A DNA stretch of 43,823 bases from Bordetella parapertussis (GTDB lineage Bacteria; Pseudomonadota; Gammaproteobacteria; Burkholderiales; Burkholderiaceae_C): the NCBI GenBank assembly GCA_945878355.1, contig CAMCTC010000036.1, positions 1-43,823 of the forward strand, given 5' to 3'. Below, one piece after another: positions 1-8,717 of the stretch (positions within the stretch are counted from its first letter, which is position 1; the number at the start of each line of letters is the position of its first letter). Both the position numbers and the translations under genes were made by a program. Below the pieces are notes generated by a model. That model did not search any database. It was not told the DNA's origin and worked only from the letters and a program-made list of their open reading frames with translations.

Positions 1-1228
1 CAGAATCCACGCGCCAGCTGGTCGAGCGCGTGATCGACAGCGCTGCGGCGCCTCGAACGCCACGCCAAGCGACCGACAGCGCTTGCTGATCTTGCAGCGA
101 GACCGCAGCGCCGAGAAACCCAGGCACGAGCGCAGCGCTGATGCCTTGCGAATGCAGGAAGTTGTTGACGAACAGCTCGCGCTCGGCAGGGTCTGGGACG
201 AGAGCGCCGAACAGCGAAAAAAATGAATCAAAGACCGGACCTCGGCCACTCGTGCCGGCGCGGCTGACCTCGGTGGACAGGCTGCGGCTGTCGCTCAGAT
301 GCCACGAGGCAAGAGCCGTCCGGTAGTCGAGGCTCAGGCTGTGGGTGCTGCCAAACGGGCGATCGTCCCATTGCGCGGACACCTGGGTACGCGGCGAAGG
401 TGCCCAGGTTGCAGCGAGGCGCCAGGTCTGTGCGCGCCGGCGCTGCGACGGACCCAGGTCGCTCAGCTCAATGCCCGTGTTGGCATTGAATCTCAAATCC
501 AGATCTTCGAGCGCCAGGTTCAATCCCGCCGAAATCCGCTCGCTGTCCGTCGCGCGCCCTTGCTTGAAGGTAGAGCTTGCATGTGATCCATCTAAAGACC
601 ATGAAATCATGCCCGCCGCAGCCGGTCCCAGATGCAGCGCCAGGGTCGACGTGCTTGCGTCGCCGAGACGGGTGTTGGCAGCATCACTGGTGGTGTAGCC
701 GAGGCTTGCGCTGTATTGCAGTGTCGGGCCCAGTGCCCCCTGGAACTTCGGCGATACCGACAGCGTTCGCAGCTCAGTCGAATTGGCACCGATCAGCCCC
801 AAGGTATCGGGTTGAACACCGAAGGCAGACACCGCCGACTGTGCAATAGAGGCTTCGACGGCCACCGAAGCCCGGCTCTCCACCAGATTGATGTTGAAGC
901 TGGCGATCAGTGCATTCTGAAACTGACTGCTTTCGCGGTCGCGGGCATGAAACTGATTGGAAAGCGAGTAGTCGAGATGACCACTGACCAAGCCTGACTG
1001 GCTGCGCAAGCCGACACCGGCCGTCACACGGCTGACCGTGTCGGACTCACGGTCGAACGCCGTGCGAGCGACATTGTCGGTCCAGGTCTGCCCCAGAGAC
1101 GCATTGGTGTCAACCGCCCAAGACGCAGCCCTGGCGATCGAAGGAGACAGCGCTGCCGCCGCCAAGAGCCAACCCAATGCTGAGGGCAAGACTGCTGCAG
1201 CCAAGCCGCGGCTGCGGTCGGTCCTCAA
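1..1228 (-). CDS. XrtA/PEP-CTERM-associated outer membrane beta-barrel protein (TIGR03016-like), 3' end outside the window
   Basis: The reverse strand is open without a stop from 1228 to the left edge (about 409 codons), so the C-terminus is missing. The N-terminus has a hydrophobic, Ala/Leu-rich signal region ending near S-I-A-R-A-A-S-W. The rest is rich in alternating polar/hydrophobic beta segments, as expected of an outer-membrane barrel. A stretch reading FDSFFSLFGALVPDPAERE followed by an LQDQQALSVAW segment resembles the TIGR03016 family found in exosortase A polysaccharide loci. Start choice: TTG at 1228 has a GGGGGA Shine-Dalgarno six bases upstream; GTG at 1252 is the alternative. 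It lies just downstream of the autokinase gene on the same strand, so it is probably the next gene of the export operon. The family role is not established; an outer-membrane partner in polysaccharide export is inference. Confidence 0.8.
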   Translation of the reverse strand, partial: MRTDRSRGLAAAVLPSALGWLLAAAALSPSIARAASWAVDTNASLGQTWTDNVARTAFDRESDTVSRVTAGVGLRSQSGLVSGHLDYSLSNQFHARDRESSQFQNALIASFNINLVESRASVAVEASIAQSAVSAFGVQPDTLGLIGANSTELRTLSVSPKFQGALGPTLQYSASLGYTTSDAANTRLGDASTSTLALHLGPAAAGMISWSLDGSHASSTFKQGRATDSERISAGLNLALEDLDLRFNANTGIELSDLGPSQRRRAQTWRLAATWAPSPRTQVSAQWDDRPFGSTHSLSLDYRTALASWHLSDSRSLSTEVSRAGTSGRGPVFDSFFSLFGALVPDPAERELFVNNFLHSQGISAALVPGFLGAAVSLQDQQALSVAWRGVRGAAALSITRSTSWRVDS

Positions 1229-1262
1229 GCTTGATCCCCCATCGCGCAGCACATCCGCGGGC

Positions 1263-2222
1263 TCAGGTGTGCGACAGCGCATCGGCGTACCTCTTGCTGG
1301 CATCCAGGGAACCCGCGCCAAACTTTTCGTCGCCCGCCGTGTCATCGCCGTAGCCGTAGCCGTAGCCGTAGCCGTAGCCGTAGCCGTAAGCACCTTGCGA
1401 ATCGGTGCGCGCGTTGTTGAGAAGCATCAGCCGAATCGGACAGGCCTCGATCGTCGACAAGGCGTGAACGACATCTGCTTGCAGAGTTTTTCCCGCGTGG
1501 ACGACCATCACGACCTGACCCATCTGCGTGGCCAGCACCCGGGCTTCTGTGGTCAACAGCAACGGCGGGGAATCGAAAATCATGATTCGATCGGCATAGC
1601 GTGATGCCAAGTCGCTCAGCAACTGGCGCATCGCCTCGCTGGCCAGCAATTCGTTCGCCTTGGGGTGCGGGCGGCCGCTGGACATGACGCTGAGCTTGTC
1701 GATGCTGGTTCGCATCAACACCTCGCTCAGCTGAGCTTTGCCTTCGAGCAGGTCCAGCAGACCCGGCATCTCCTCGAGGCCGAGTTTTTTCAACACCGAC
1801 GGCCGCGCAACATCGGCATCCACCAACAACACGCTGTGGTCGAGTTCGGCAGCAATGCTCATCGCCAGATTGATCGCGGTGAAGCTCTTGCCTTCGCCGG
1901 GCAACGCGCTGGTCACCATGATCAGGTTGCCATGGTTGACTCTGGCTCCGCGGTTTCCAATGGCGTTGGCAATCAAAGGCCGCTTGAGGACACGGTACTG
2001 ATCTGCCATGTGAGAGCTCGGCGCCGAGGGCACCAGATACCCGGCGGCGGCCAGGGCAAGAAGATCCAGATCCACCGCTTTGGACGAAGGCTCTGCAAGC
2101 ACTCTGATGGTGGCTTCGACACGCCCACCTCTTGGGGGCACCGGTGCCATGTCCGGGGCCGCGATGCCCGCAGCGCGGATTTGAGCCAGTCGCTCGGCCG
2201 CTTGTTCGATCAAGCTAGTCAT
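1263..2222 (-). CDS. XrtA-associated BY-family tyrosine autokinase
   Basis: This is the cytoplasmic ATPase partner of a Wzz-type chain-length protein; such kinases autophosphorylate on a C-terminal tyrosine cluster and control polymer length and export. The 319-residue product has Walker A SALPGEGKS (105-113), Walker A' VLLVDADVARP (131-141) and Walker B IMIFDSPPLL, the ordered trio diagnostic of BY-kinases. The last 40 residues contain seven Tyr-Gly units in a row (Tyr279 to Tyr291, every second residue), encoded by a perfect hexanucleotide repeat. The ATG start lies five bases after the stop of the chain-length gene, so the two are almost certainly cotranscribed and may be translationally coupled. 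The kinase is separate from its membrane activator, as is usual in XrtA loci, unlike fused Wzc. Assignment to the XrtA subgroup rests on context and tail. Confidence 0.93.
   Translation of the reverse strand: MTSLIEQAAERLAQIRAAGIAAPDMAPVPPRGGRVEATIRVLAEPSSKAVDLDLLALAAAGYLVPSAPSSHMADQYRVLKRPLIANAIGNRGARVNHGNLIMVTSALPGEGKSFTAINLAMSIAAELDHSVLLVDADVARPSVLKKLGLEEMPGLLDLLEGKAQLSEVLMRTSIDKLSVMSSGRPHPKANELLASEAMRQLLSDLASRYADRIMIFDSPPLLLTTEARVLATQMGQVVMVVHAGKTLQADVVHALSTIEACPIRLMLLNNARTDSQGAYGYGYGYGYGYGYGDDTAGDEKFGAGSLDASKRYADALSHT
1347..1388. repeat. Hexanucleotide tandem repeat coding for (Tyr-Gly)7
   Basis: On the plus strand the unit gtagcc is repeated six times perfectly from 1350 to 1385, followed by gta (1386-1388) and preceded by gcc (1347-1349). 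Read on the minus strand it is TAC GGC repeated. The unit is two codons long, so gain or loss of units changes the number of tyrosines without shifting the frame. Tyr and Gly each use a single codon throughout, unlike a repeat kept only by protein selection. Confidence 0.97.
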
Positions 2223-2227
2223 CGAAT

Positions 2228-3811
2228 TCAGTCCAGTTGTTTTGTCGCCAAGATTGAGACGGTCACCAGAGCAACCAGAAACAACGCCAGGAACCCGCCT
2301 GTGGCCCCGAAAAATCGCATGCGATCCACGCGCTCGGTCCGGCGCTTCTCGTCGCTGAGCAGCAAGGAAACGACGCCCAACACTGGCATGCCAGATTTCA
2401 CCCCCAGGACCTGCGCGTCGTCGAAAACTGGCCGCAGCCGGCTGGCAAACAGCGAGCAGGAAAGTCCCGCGGCGACCGCAAAACCCAAGGCCACTGACAA
2501 CAGCACCAGACGGTTCGGCGATACAGGGCGCGGTGAAACCCGAGGAGGATCCACCAGACGGAAATCCACCATGCCAGAGGCCATGTCGAGATCGCCTGAC
2601 ATCACCGCAGACTGTCGTCGCGCCACCAGGTCCTCGTAGCTCTTCTTGACGATGCCGTAATCGCGGTTGAGTTGCGTCGCTTCAGCCTCCAAACGCGGTG
2701 CTGTCTTGAGCTGCTCTTTGGCATTCGCGTACCTTGACTGATATTCTTTGACGCGAGCCTTCAAGCCCGCCACCTGAAGTTCTGCGGTGGCCAACAATCT
2801 GCCCATTTCCTGGCTCACGGGATTGACACTGCTGAGCTGTGGCTGGGCCGGTGCGGAGGCCGCAGCTTTGCGCAACTCCGCCGCTTCGCGGCTCTTTTGA
2901 TCCTCCAAATCTCTGATCAAACGCTTTGAGCTGACGATGTCGGGGTGCTGATCGGTATAGCGCTGAAGCAAGCTGTCGAGCGAGCGCTGCTGCGCACTGA
3001 TGCGCGAATCGATCTCGGAAGTCACCACCGACATCGACCCGCCCGCGAGAAGACTCGGCGCAACCTGGCTGGTTGGCGAGGAGAGCTCAATCTCCATCTG
3101 CTTCTTCGCTGCCTCGAGGGAGTTTTGGGCCTCACGGAGTTCCAGCCTGGCTGCTTCGAGTTGCTTGCTGCTGTCGCTCAACCTGGCGGTGGAGTCATTT
3201 CCATCCGTGAATTGCAAGTCGATGTTGCGAAGCCGAAATTCTTTCAGTCTGGCCTCTGCTGCCTGCAGCTTGGATTCGTATGTCTTGATCTGCTCATCCA
3301 GAAATACTTTGGCCGAATCGGTGTCCTTTCGGCTGGCGCCAAGGCTGGACTCAACGAAGATAGAAACCATCGACTGAATGACACGCTTGGCCTTTTCTTT
3401 GTCTGCATCGACATAGGTCAAGGAGTACAAATTGTCCCGTCCAGCACTCCTGATTTCTACCGTCTTCATCAAGCCTTCGATCAGGCTCTCCTGCTGACTC
3501 TTCGACTCGCTCTTGAGATCCAGATCAGCCATCCGAACCAGCTTTTCGATATTGGGCCGACTGATCAAGGTGCGGCTGAGCATGTTGACTTGCTGATCAA
3601 CGTTGGGTTGAACCGCCAAGCCGGACATCAAAGGTTTGAGGATCGACTGGGTGTCGACAAATATCCTGGCCATGGCTTCGTAGCGGTCAGGAATCTTGAA
3701 TGCCACCATCGCGCCCGCCCCACCGATCACCCAGGCCACGATCAGTCCTAGCCATCGGAACTTCCACATCCCTCTCAGGATTGCGGACAGTTGGCTGATC
3801 AGTTCTTCCAT
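2228..3811 (-). CDS. XrtA-system polysaccharide chain-length determinant (Wzz/PCP family)
   Basis: The 527-residue inner-membrane protein sets polymer length and contacts the adjacent autokinase. The first transmembrane helix is near 17-38, followed by a Wzz-type segment (YEAMARIFVDTQSILKPLM). A long predicted coiled-coil periplasmic stalk spans about 160-400 and is rich in Glu, Lys, Gln, Ala and Arg. A proline-rich PPRVSPRPVSPNR stretch precedes the second membrane helix (about 430-455), and a third hydrophobic helix closes the protein (about 500-523). The extra C-terminal helix and the length above 500 fit the TIGR03007-type proteins of exosortase loci rather than short O-antigen Wzz. It follows the export lipoprotein by 46 bases and precedes the kinase by five. 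The ATG at 3811 has no strong Shine-Dalgarno, but no better start is in frame. Confidence 0.93.
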   Translation of the reverse strand: MEELISQLSAILRGMWKFRWLGLIVAWVIGGAGAMVAFKIPDRYEAMARIFVDTQSILKPLMSGLAVQPNVDQQVNMLSRTLISRPNIEKLVRMADLDLKSESKSQQESLIEGLMKTVEIRSAGRDNLYSLTYVDADKEKAKRVIQSMVSIFVESSLGASRKDTDSAKVFLDEQIKTYESKLQAAEARLKEFRLRNIDLQFTDGNDSTARLSDSSKQLEAARLELREAQNSLEAAKKQMEIELSSPTSQVAPSLLAGGSMSVVTSEIDSRISAQQRSLDSLLQRYTDQHPDIVSSKRLIRDLEDQKSREAAELRKAAASAPAQPQLSSVNPVSQEMGRLLATAELQVAGLKARVKEYQSRYANAKEQLKTAPRLEAEATQLNRDYGIVKKSYEDLVARRQSAVMSGDLDMASGMVDFRLVDPPRVSPRPVSPNRLVLLSVALGFAVAAGLSCSLFASRLRPVFDDAQVLGVKSGMPVLGVVSLLLSDEKRRTERVDRMRFFGATGGFLALFLVALVTVSILATKQLD

Positions 3812-3857
3812 CTTGATTCGCTATGTGATGACTTAAAAGTAATTTCAAACGCACAGA

Positions 3858-4493
3858 TCAGAACAAGCTCTGTGGAATCACCAGGATGTCGCCTGGCATC
3901 ATTTCGATGTTGGCCGACAGGTCACCGCGCTTGATCAGATCCCTCAGTCGGACTGCGTACTGCTTGCTGCCATCAGCGGTGCGGAGAATCGTGGCTCGAT
4001 TCCCAGCGGCGAAGTCGGTCAGTCCGCCGACGGTAATCATCACGTCGAGCAGGGTCATCTTGGTCTTGTAATTCAGGAATTGAGGGCGCGCCGCCTCACC
4101 CACGACTCTAATTTGTTGGGAGTATGGTCCAACGAATGCTGTCACCAGCACCGTCACGACAGGATCTCGAACGTACTTTCCGAGCTCTTTTTCGACATCA
4201 CGGGCCAACTCGATCGACGTCTTGCCCTGTGCCAATATCTCCTCTACCAGTGGCGCGGCCACCTTGCCATCTGGTCGTACCGGGACGGTCATCGAAAGTT
4301 CTGGATTTCGCCAGACGATGACATTGAGCGAGTCGCCAGCGCCTATCTTGTAGGTGTAATCGTCGATCGGAACTGATTCCGGTGCCAATGGAAAATCGAA
4401 TCGATTGGCACAGCCTGCCATCAAGGCCAACGCCGAAATTGCGATTATTTTTACCAGTGCAGAGTTCGCAGTTTGGAGGGATATTTTTTTCAC
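3858..4493 (-). CDS. XrtA/PEP-CTERM exopolysaccharide export lipoprotein (Wza-like)
   Basis: This is the outer-membrane secretin-like export component of the polysaccharide machine. I place the start at GTG 4493, which has AGGA eight bases upstream and gives a clean lipoprotein signal: Lys-Lys near the N-terminus, a hydrophobic core, and lipobox LMAGC with Cys28. The upstream in-frame extension to 4796 has no signal and poor composition. After the lipobox comes a polysaccharide-export domain (YKIGAGDSLNVIVWRNPELS, then VRPDGKVAAPLVEEILA) and a SLBB-like part (RVVGEAARPQFLNYK, TLLDVMITVGGLTDFAAGNRA). The product is 211 residues, the short form typical of TIGR03027 proteins. It is the first gene of the run reading leftwards, so its promoter should lie within 4494-5482. 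Confidence 0.92.
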   Translation of the reverse strand: MKKISLQTANSALVKIIAISALALMAGCANRFDFPLAPESVPIDDYTYKIGAGDSLNVIVWRNPELSMTVPVRPDGKVAAPLVEEILAQGKTSIELARDVEKELGKYVRDPVVTVLVTAFVGPYSQQIRVVGEAARPQFLNYKTKMTLLDVMITVGGLTDFAAGNRATILRTADGSKQYAVRLRDLIKRGDLSANIEMMPGDILVIPQSLF

Positions 4494-5035
4494 GTGGCGC
4501 GTCCTGAAGGTTTTGGCGGATGGGCTTGACCGGAGCGCGATGGCGAGGTCTTTTCCCCAGCAGATAGGGCTTGACTGAAAGGCCGTACTGCACACCGTCT
4601 CTATGGGATGCATGTTGTCATGCTGTCGATGGGTTTCGTCATTGCGCCGCTTTTTTGAGGTGGCGTGCAGCCAAAGAAGTTCACAAGCTTGGTGGTTTCT
4701 TTGGACCTGTGGCTCTTTCACGCCATGCCGTTCATGCCGTTCGGGACGTGAATGGTGACGATGTTCACGGCCATCAGGTTCGTCGCCGACCAACATCGGG
4801 TTTTCAGTTGTCGCGTATCTGTTGCGGTATCAAAAAAGAAGCTGACATGCCATGGGAAGATCATCTTGGTCGTGGCCGTTCTGCACAACGCGCCGACGAA
4901 GCGCGGAAGTGTCGGCCTCATCTCGTCATCTGCGCTTCTCTGGGACCGGGCATCTCAGGCGGGCTCATTGAGCGTCTAGACTGCAGTCGAGCGAGCGATT
5001 GGGCGCGCCCAAGCCGGCCGCATCTCCCAAGAGAG

Positions 5036-5067
5036 TCAAGCAAAGTGGCAAAGCCAGGTTTGCTTGA
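5036..5067. other. Strong hairpin, nine-base arms with an inner four-base stem
   Basis: TCAAGCAAA (5036-5044) is perfectly complementary to TTTGCTTGA (5059-5067). Inside it, TGGC (5046-5049) pairs with GCCA (5053-5056) around a three-base loop. There is no U-run on either side, so it is not a classical terminator. It could be part of a small RNA, a processed leader or an operator. Confidence 0.6.
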
Positions 5068-5240
5068 GAGACGATGCGACGGCAGTCACCGGCCCCGTCA
5101 TGAAAGCATGGCAGAACGCTCTTGATGGGGGTCAGGGTCTTTGCATGGCAAGCCTGGCGCGCTTCGTGTCACCCGATCCGCAAAGCTGCTCAGAGTCTCG
5201 GTGGCGGTAGGCCTGCCGTTTCGCGCCATCGGCGTGATTC

Positions 5241-5249
5241 TGTGGATAA
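5241..5249. promoter_or_regulatory. Perfect DnaA-box match
   Basis: TGTGGATAA is the exact complement of the consensus DnaA box TTATCCACA. A degenerate neighbour (TGTGGGAAA) follows five bases later, and an A/T-rich patch lies about 90 bases downstream. One perfect box is too few for an origin; it may be a DnaA-binding regulatory site or chance. Confidence 0.3.
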
Positions 5250-5441
5250 CTTTGTGGGAAACCGCCGGGCAGTTGCGCTAAGTGCTTGATCTTGCAGGCT
5301 TCTCACGGCAAGACCTGAACCGGAAACCGTCGAGGAAATTTATTTTGAATCAACGGCTTAGCACAATTCCAGGGCACACATCACGCGCGGCCGATGAAAC
5401 TTCCATGCGCCCGGCGTCAAGTCAAGAATTGGGGATAAGTC

Positions 5442-5485
5442 AAGCCCTCGATGGGCTTTGAGCCGAAAACTTGAGTTCCGGCTCA
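5442..5485 (-). terminator. Tandem hairpins at the 3' end of hemE
   Basis: On the minus strand TGAGCCG (5485-5479, including the hemE stop) pairs with CGGCTCA (5465-5459). Directly after it AAGCCC (5458-5453) pairs with GGGCTT (5447-5442) around a five-base loop. No U-run follows, so rho-independent termination is only possible, not shown. Confidence 0.35.
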
Positions 5486-6583
5486 GCGTGCAGCGCTGGC
5501 GCGGCGCATGGCACGGGAATGGCTGTGCACCGCCTCAACCAACGCGAGGACGTTGTCGGGCGGGGTGTGCTGGTTGATGCCATGACCCAGGTTGAAGACA
5601 TGGCCACCCCAGCGGCCATCGGCACGCTGTGGCGCACCGAAACTGTCGAGCACGGCACGCGCTTCGGCAGCGACCGCCTCGGGCGTGGCAAACAACACCA
5701 TCGGGTCAATGTTGCCTTGCAGCGCCACCTGATCGTCGACCCGGCGGCGCGCTGCGCCCAGATCGCATGTCCAGTCCAGGCCAACCACGTCGGCGCCGGT
5801 GGCTGCAATCTGCTCGAGCCACAGGCCACCACCTTTGGTGAAGACGATCGCCGGAACACGCTGACCTTCGTGCTCGCGCTTGAGTTTCGACATCACGCGC
5901 TGGGTATAAGCCAGGCTGAACTCATGGAACGCCCGATGCTCAAGCACCCCGCCCCAGGAGTCGAAAATCATCACGGCTTGCGCGCCGGCTTCGATCTGGG
6001 TGTTGAGGTATGTCGCCACCGCATCGGCGTTGATCGCCAGGGTGCGGTGCAGCAGGTCGGGCCGCGCATAAAGCATGGTCTTGATCTGGCGGTAGTCGTC
6101 AGAGCCTGCGCCCTCAACCATGTAACAGGCCAGCGTCCAGGGGCTGCCGGAAAATCCGATCAGAGGCACCCGTCCCTTGAGCGCGCGCCGGATCGACGCC
6201 ACTGCATCGAAGACATAGCGCAACTTGGCCATGTCGGGCACGGCCAGCGCAGCGACTGCCGCTTCGTCACGCACCGGGTGGGCGAATCGCGGGCCCTCGC
6301 CGGCGCCAAAACTCAAGCCCAAGCCCATGGCATCGGGCACGGTGAGGATGTCGGAAAACAAGATCGCAGCATCCAAGGGATAGCGGTCGAGCGGCTGCAG
6401 CGTGACTTCGGTGGCAAGGTCGGGGTTGGTCGCCAAGCCCATGAAACTGTTGCCTGCCTTGACCCGCGTGGCACGGTATTCCGGCAAGTAGCGTCCTGCT
6501 TGACGCATCAGCCACAGCGGCGTGTAGTCCGTGGGCTGGCGCAGGCAGGCGCGCAGGAAGCTATCGTTTTGCAGTTCAGTCAT
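5483..6583 (-). CDS. hemE: Uroporphyrinogen III decarboxylase
   Basis: HemE converts uroporphyrinogen III to coproporphyrinogen III by removing four acetate carboxyls, an essential cytoplasmic step of haem synthesis. The 366-residue product has the family's N-terminal signature [16 protein letters not shown] and, further on, the substrate-binding [15 protein letters not shown] segment carrying the catalytic Asp. It also has the [16 protein letters not shown] and [11 protein letters not shown] motifs and the C-terminal [16 protein letters not shown]. Length is normal for proteobacterial HemE. The ATG at 6583 starts the canonical [12 protein letters not shown] sequence; the much longer upstream open frame overlaps the divergent lemA gene and is spurious. 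The Shine-Dalgarno is weak. It shares a 120-base intergenic region with lemA. Confidence 0.98.
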   Translation of the reverse strand: MTELQNDSFLRACLRQPTDYTPLWLMRQAGRYLPEYRATRVKAGNSFMGLATNPDLATEVTLQPLDRYPLDAAILFSDILTVPDAMGLGLSFGAGEGPRFAHPVRDEAAVAALAVPDMAKLRYVFDAVASIRRALKGRVPLIGFSGSPWTLACYMVEGAGSDDYRQIKTMLYARPDLLHRTLAINADAVATYLNTQIEAGAQAVMIFDSWGGVLEHRAFHEFSLAYTQRVMSKLKREHEGQRVPAIVFTKGGGLWLEQIAATGADVVGLDWTCDLGAARRRVDDQVALQGNIDPMVLFATPEAVAAEARAVLDSFGAPQRADGRWGGHVFNLGHGINQHTPPDNVLALVEAVHSHSRAMRRASAAR

Positions 6584-6703
6584 TTTTCGATTATCGCGTC
6601 GCCTTCCGCCAATGCGAGCTCTGAGGCTGCATCGAAGCCTTAATCCAAAGCAGGCAACTTCAACTATGCTTGTACCCATACTTTTTACGAGCAGGAAAAT
6701 TTC

Positions 6704-7315
6704 ATGTCCCGAACCCGTTCCATGCTGACTGTGGGCGCCCTGAGTTCCGCTGCGCTGCTGTCGGGCTGCGGTTACAACGATTTCCAGCGACTCGATGAGG
6801 AAGTCAAGGGCGGCTGGAGCGAGGTGCTCAACCAGTACCAGCGCCGCAGTGACCTGATTCCCAACATCGTGGCCACCGTCAAGGGCGAAGCTGGTTTCGA
6901 GCAAGAGACTTTGACCAAAGTTGTCGAGGCGCGCGCCAGCGCGACCGGCATCCGGGCCACGCCTGAGTTGGTCAACGATCCTGCGGCGTTCCAGAAATTC
7001 CAGGCCGCACAGAGCCAACTGACCGGCGCACTGAGCCGGTTGATGGTGGTCAGCGAGCAATACCCTAACCTGAAAGCCAACGCGGCTTTTCAGGACCTGC
7101 GGGTGCAGCTCGAAGGCACAGAGAACCGCATCACGGTCGCGCGCAATCGCTACATCAAGACGGTGCAACAGTACAACGTGCTGACACGCAGCTTTCCGAC
7201 CAACCTGACGGCCATGGTGTTCAGTTACGCCACCAAGCCCAGTTTCACGGTGGCCAACGAAGCGGCCATCAGCGCGCCGCCGGCGGTCAGCTTCGACAAG
7301 CCGGCGAGCAAGTGA
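6704..7315 (+). CDS. lemA: LemA family lipoprotein
   Basis: The 203-residue protein has a lipoprotein signal with lipobox LLSGC (Cys about 22) and then the helical LemA core: [38 protein letters not shown], then [20 protein letters not shown] and [12 protein letters not shown] near the end. AGGA lies seven bases before the ATG. LemA proteins are membrane-anchored helical bundles of uncertain biochemical role that very often sit beside TPM-domain genes, as here, where two follow. It is divergent from hemE. The three-gene set probably forms one operon ending at 8713. No catalytic function should be assumed. Confidence 0.95.
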   Translation: MSRTRSMLTVGALSSAALLSGCGYNDFQRLDEEVKGGWSEVLNQYQRRSDLIPNIVATVKGEAGFEQETLTKVVEARASATGIRATPELVNDPAAFQKFQAAQSQLTGALSRLMVVSEQYPNLKANAAFQDLRVQLEGTENRITVARNRYIKTVQQYNVLTRSFPTNLTAMVFSYATKPSFTVANEAAISAPPAVSFDKPASK

Positions 7316-7325
7316 CGCTAGGTCA

Positions 7326-8207
7326 ATGACCATGCGCTGGGTCCGACTTTTGCCATGTTTGATGCTTGTCTTGCTGCTGGGCAGCCCCGCTTGGGCACAG
7401 GACATCCAGCCTGTGCCCGCACTCAACGGCCGGGTGGTCGACTTGGCCGGCTTGCTGACCAGCGCCGAGCGAGCAGGTCTGGAGAAAAAGCTCGCTGACT
7501 TTGAGTCTCAGTCCGGCTCGCAGATCGTGGTGCTGACGCTGCGGTCCACCGCACCTGAGGACATCGCCAGCTATGCCCAGCGGGTCGGCGATGCCTGGAA
7601 GATCGGCCGCCGCAACGTCGGCGACGGCTTGTTGATCGTCGTGGCCAAGGACGATCGTCGGGTGTGGATCGCGCCGGCCAAGGCGCTGGAGGGTGCCGTG
7701 CCGGATCTGGCCGCCAAGAAGATCATCGACCGGTCCATCACACCAGCCTTCAAGAAGGGTGACTATGCCGCCGGACTGGGCGCTGGCGTCGATGGTTTGA
7801 TCGCCAGGATACGCGGCGAGGACCTGCCCGCGCCGCGCACTCTTGACAGCAGCGCTATCAGCTGGGAAAACTTGTCGCTGTTCTTCTTTGTCGGCGTTCC
7901 GGTCGTAGGCGGCTTGCTCACCGGCGTGCTGGGCCGCAAGCTCGGCTCCTTGGCCACCGCTGGTGCCACGGGCGCCCTGGCGGGCTGGCTCAGCGCCAAT
8001 GTGCTCCTTGGCGGGCTGGCCGGTTTGATCGCGCTGGTGATGGTCGGACTGCTGGGCATCGGATCATCCGGCGGTCGCGGCGGTCGTGGCGGGCCGCCGG
8101 TTATCTGGGGTGGCCGGGGTGGCGGTGGTTTCTCGTCCGGAGGTGGAGGATTTTCATCCGGCGGCGGCGGCGACTTTGGTGGTGGCGGCGCTGGAGGCAA
8201 ATGGTGA
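7326..8207 (+). CDS. TPM-domain membrane protein with glycine-rich tail (YgcG-like)
   Basis: A Sec signal peptide (hydrophobic 8-20, cleavage after AWA) precedes a TPM domain at about 30-160. Hallmarks are [55 protein letters not shown] and a [16 protein letters not shown] helix. Two or three hydrophobic segments follow (about 185-245). The last 45 residues are almost all Gly with Arg, Ser, Phe and Trp ([11 protein letters not shown] repeats), a tail common in this family. TPM proteins are extracytoplasmic and anchored; some plant homologues are acid phosphatases, but activity here is not shown. It begins ten bases after lemA and its stop overlaps the start of the next TPM gene. Confidence 0.9.
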   Translation: MTMRWVRLLPCLMLVLLLGSPAWAQDIQPVPALNGRVVDLAGLLTSAERAGLEKKLADFESQSGSQIVVLTLRSTAPEDIASYAQRVGDAWKIGRRNVGDGLLIVVAKDDRRVWIAPAKALEGAVPDLAAKKIIDRSITPAFKKGDYAAGLGAGVDGLIARIRGEDLPAPRTLDSSAISWENLSLFFFVGVPVVGGLLTGVLGRKLGSLATAGATGALAGWLSANVLLGGLAGLIALVMVGLLGIGSSGGRGGRGGPPVIWGGRGGGGFSSGGGGFSSGGGGDFGGGGAGGKW

Positions 8208-8713
8208 GACACAGCTTGATGCGTTTGGTGAAACATCGCTGCTATGACGAGAGCGATGTCCGGCGCGCCTTGCCTGCAAGCGCGATGGCTCGCATCGAAG
8301 CCCGCGTTGCCGGCAGTGAGCACGGGCACAGCGGTGAAATTCGTGTCTGCGTTGAAGCCAGTCTGCCGCTGGGCTGGCTGTGGCGAGGCCTGAGTGCGCG
8401 CGACCGGGCAGTCTCGCTGTTCGGCGAATTGCGGGTGTGGGACACCGAGCACAACAACGGAGTGTTGATCTACCTGCTGTTGGCGGAGCGAGCGATCGAG
8501 ATCGTTGCTGACCGTGGCATCAACCGGCATGTGACGCCCGATCAATGGCAAGCGCTGATCGATCCGATGCGGCAGGCTTTTCGCGATGCCCGCTTCGAGG
8601 AGGGCTTGGACCAGGCCATCGCCGCAATCGATGGCTTGCTGCGTCGAAACTTCGCCATCAATCCCAGTGACAACAACGCCGACGAACTGCCCAATCGGCC
8701 CGATATTCGCTGA
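8201..8713 (+). CDS. Second TPM-domain protein
   Basis: The 170-residue product has one TPM-like domain (SGEIRVCVEASLPL, RDRAVSLFGELRVWDTEHNN, GVLIYLLLAERAIEIVADRG, and an ARFEEGLDQAIAAIDGLL helix). It lacks a signal peptide or obvious membrane helix, so it is probably cytoplasmic or peripheral, unlike its upstream partner. The ATG overlaps the 3' end of the preceding gene by seven bases (ATGGTGA), implying translational coupling. The conserved ..DTEHNNGVLIYLLLAE.. segment matches the short TPM proteins that accompany LemA in Betaproteobacteria. Function is unknown. Confidence 0.88.
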   Translation: MVRHSLMRLVKHRCYDESDVRRALPASAMARIEARVAGSEHGHSGEIRVCVEASLPLGWLWRGLSARDRAVSLFGELRVWDTEHNNGVLIYLLLAERAIEIVADRGINRHVTPDQWQALIDPMRQAFRDARFEEGLDQAIAAIDGLLRRNFAINPSDNNADELPNRPDIR

Positions 8714-8717
8714 GCAG

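Larger units (their letters stand above)
4494..5482. other. Non-coding region of about 1 kb between the export operon and hemE
   Basis: I find no convincing gene here. Open frames such as 4571-5125 (plus) and 4718-4921 (minus) lack recognisable domains, have no good ribosome site and show atypical residue use. The region is visibly less G/C-biased than its neighbours, with A/T-rich patches at 4440-4490 and 5330-5360. It must hold the promoter of the export operon on the minus strand, but I could not identify a clear -35/-10 pair or a sigma-54 site with correct spacing. Contents I can point to are a strong hairpin (5036-5067), a DnaA-box match (5241-5249), direct repeats of ACGGCATG on the minus strand near 4725-4740, and tandem hairpins after hemE. 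Confidence 0.6.

Noticed and set aside
1347..1388. Short tandem repeat considered as a CRISPR remnant
   Set aside because: The unit is six bases with no spacers and lies in frame within the autokinase coding sequence.
5045..5066. TGGCAA...TTTGCT on the plus strand as a sigma-54 promoter
   Set aside because: Spacing between the GG and GC elements is three bases too long; the sequence is better explained by the hairpin.
4571..5125. Possible 184-residue plus-strand gene in the large gap
   Set aside because: No recognisable domain, no Shine-Dalgarno, and codon use unlike neighbours.
5200..5400. Replication origin
   Set aside because: Only one perfect DnaA box and one weak neighbour; no dnaA, dnaN or gidA nearby.
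8060..8205. Glycine-codon repeat in the TPM gene as a mobile or minisatellite repeat
   Set aside because: Units are irregular and match the family's normal Gly-rich tail.
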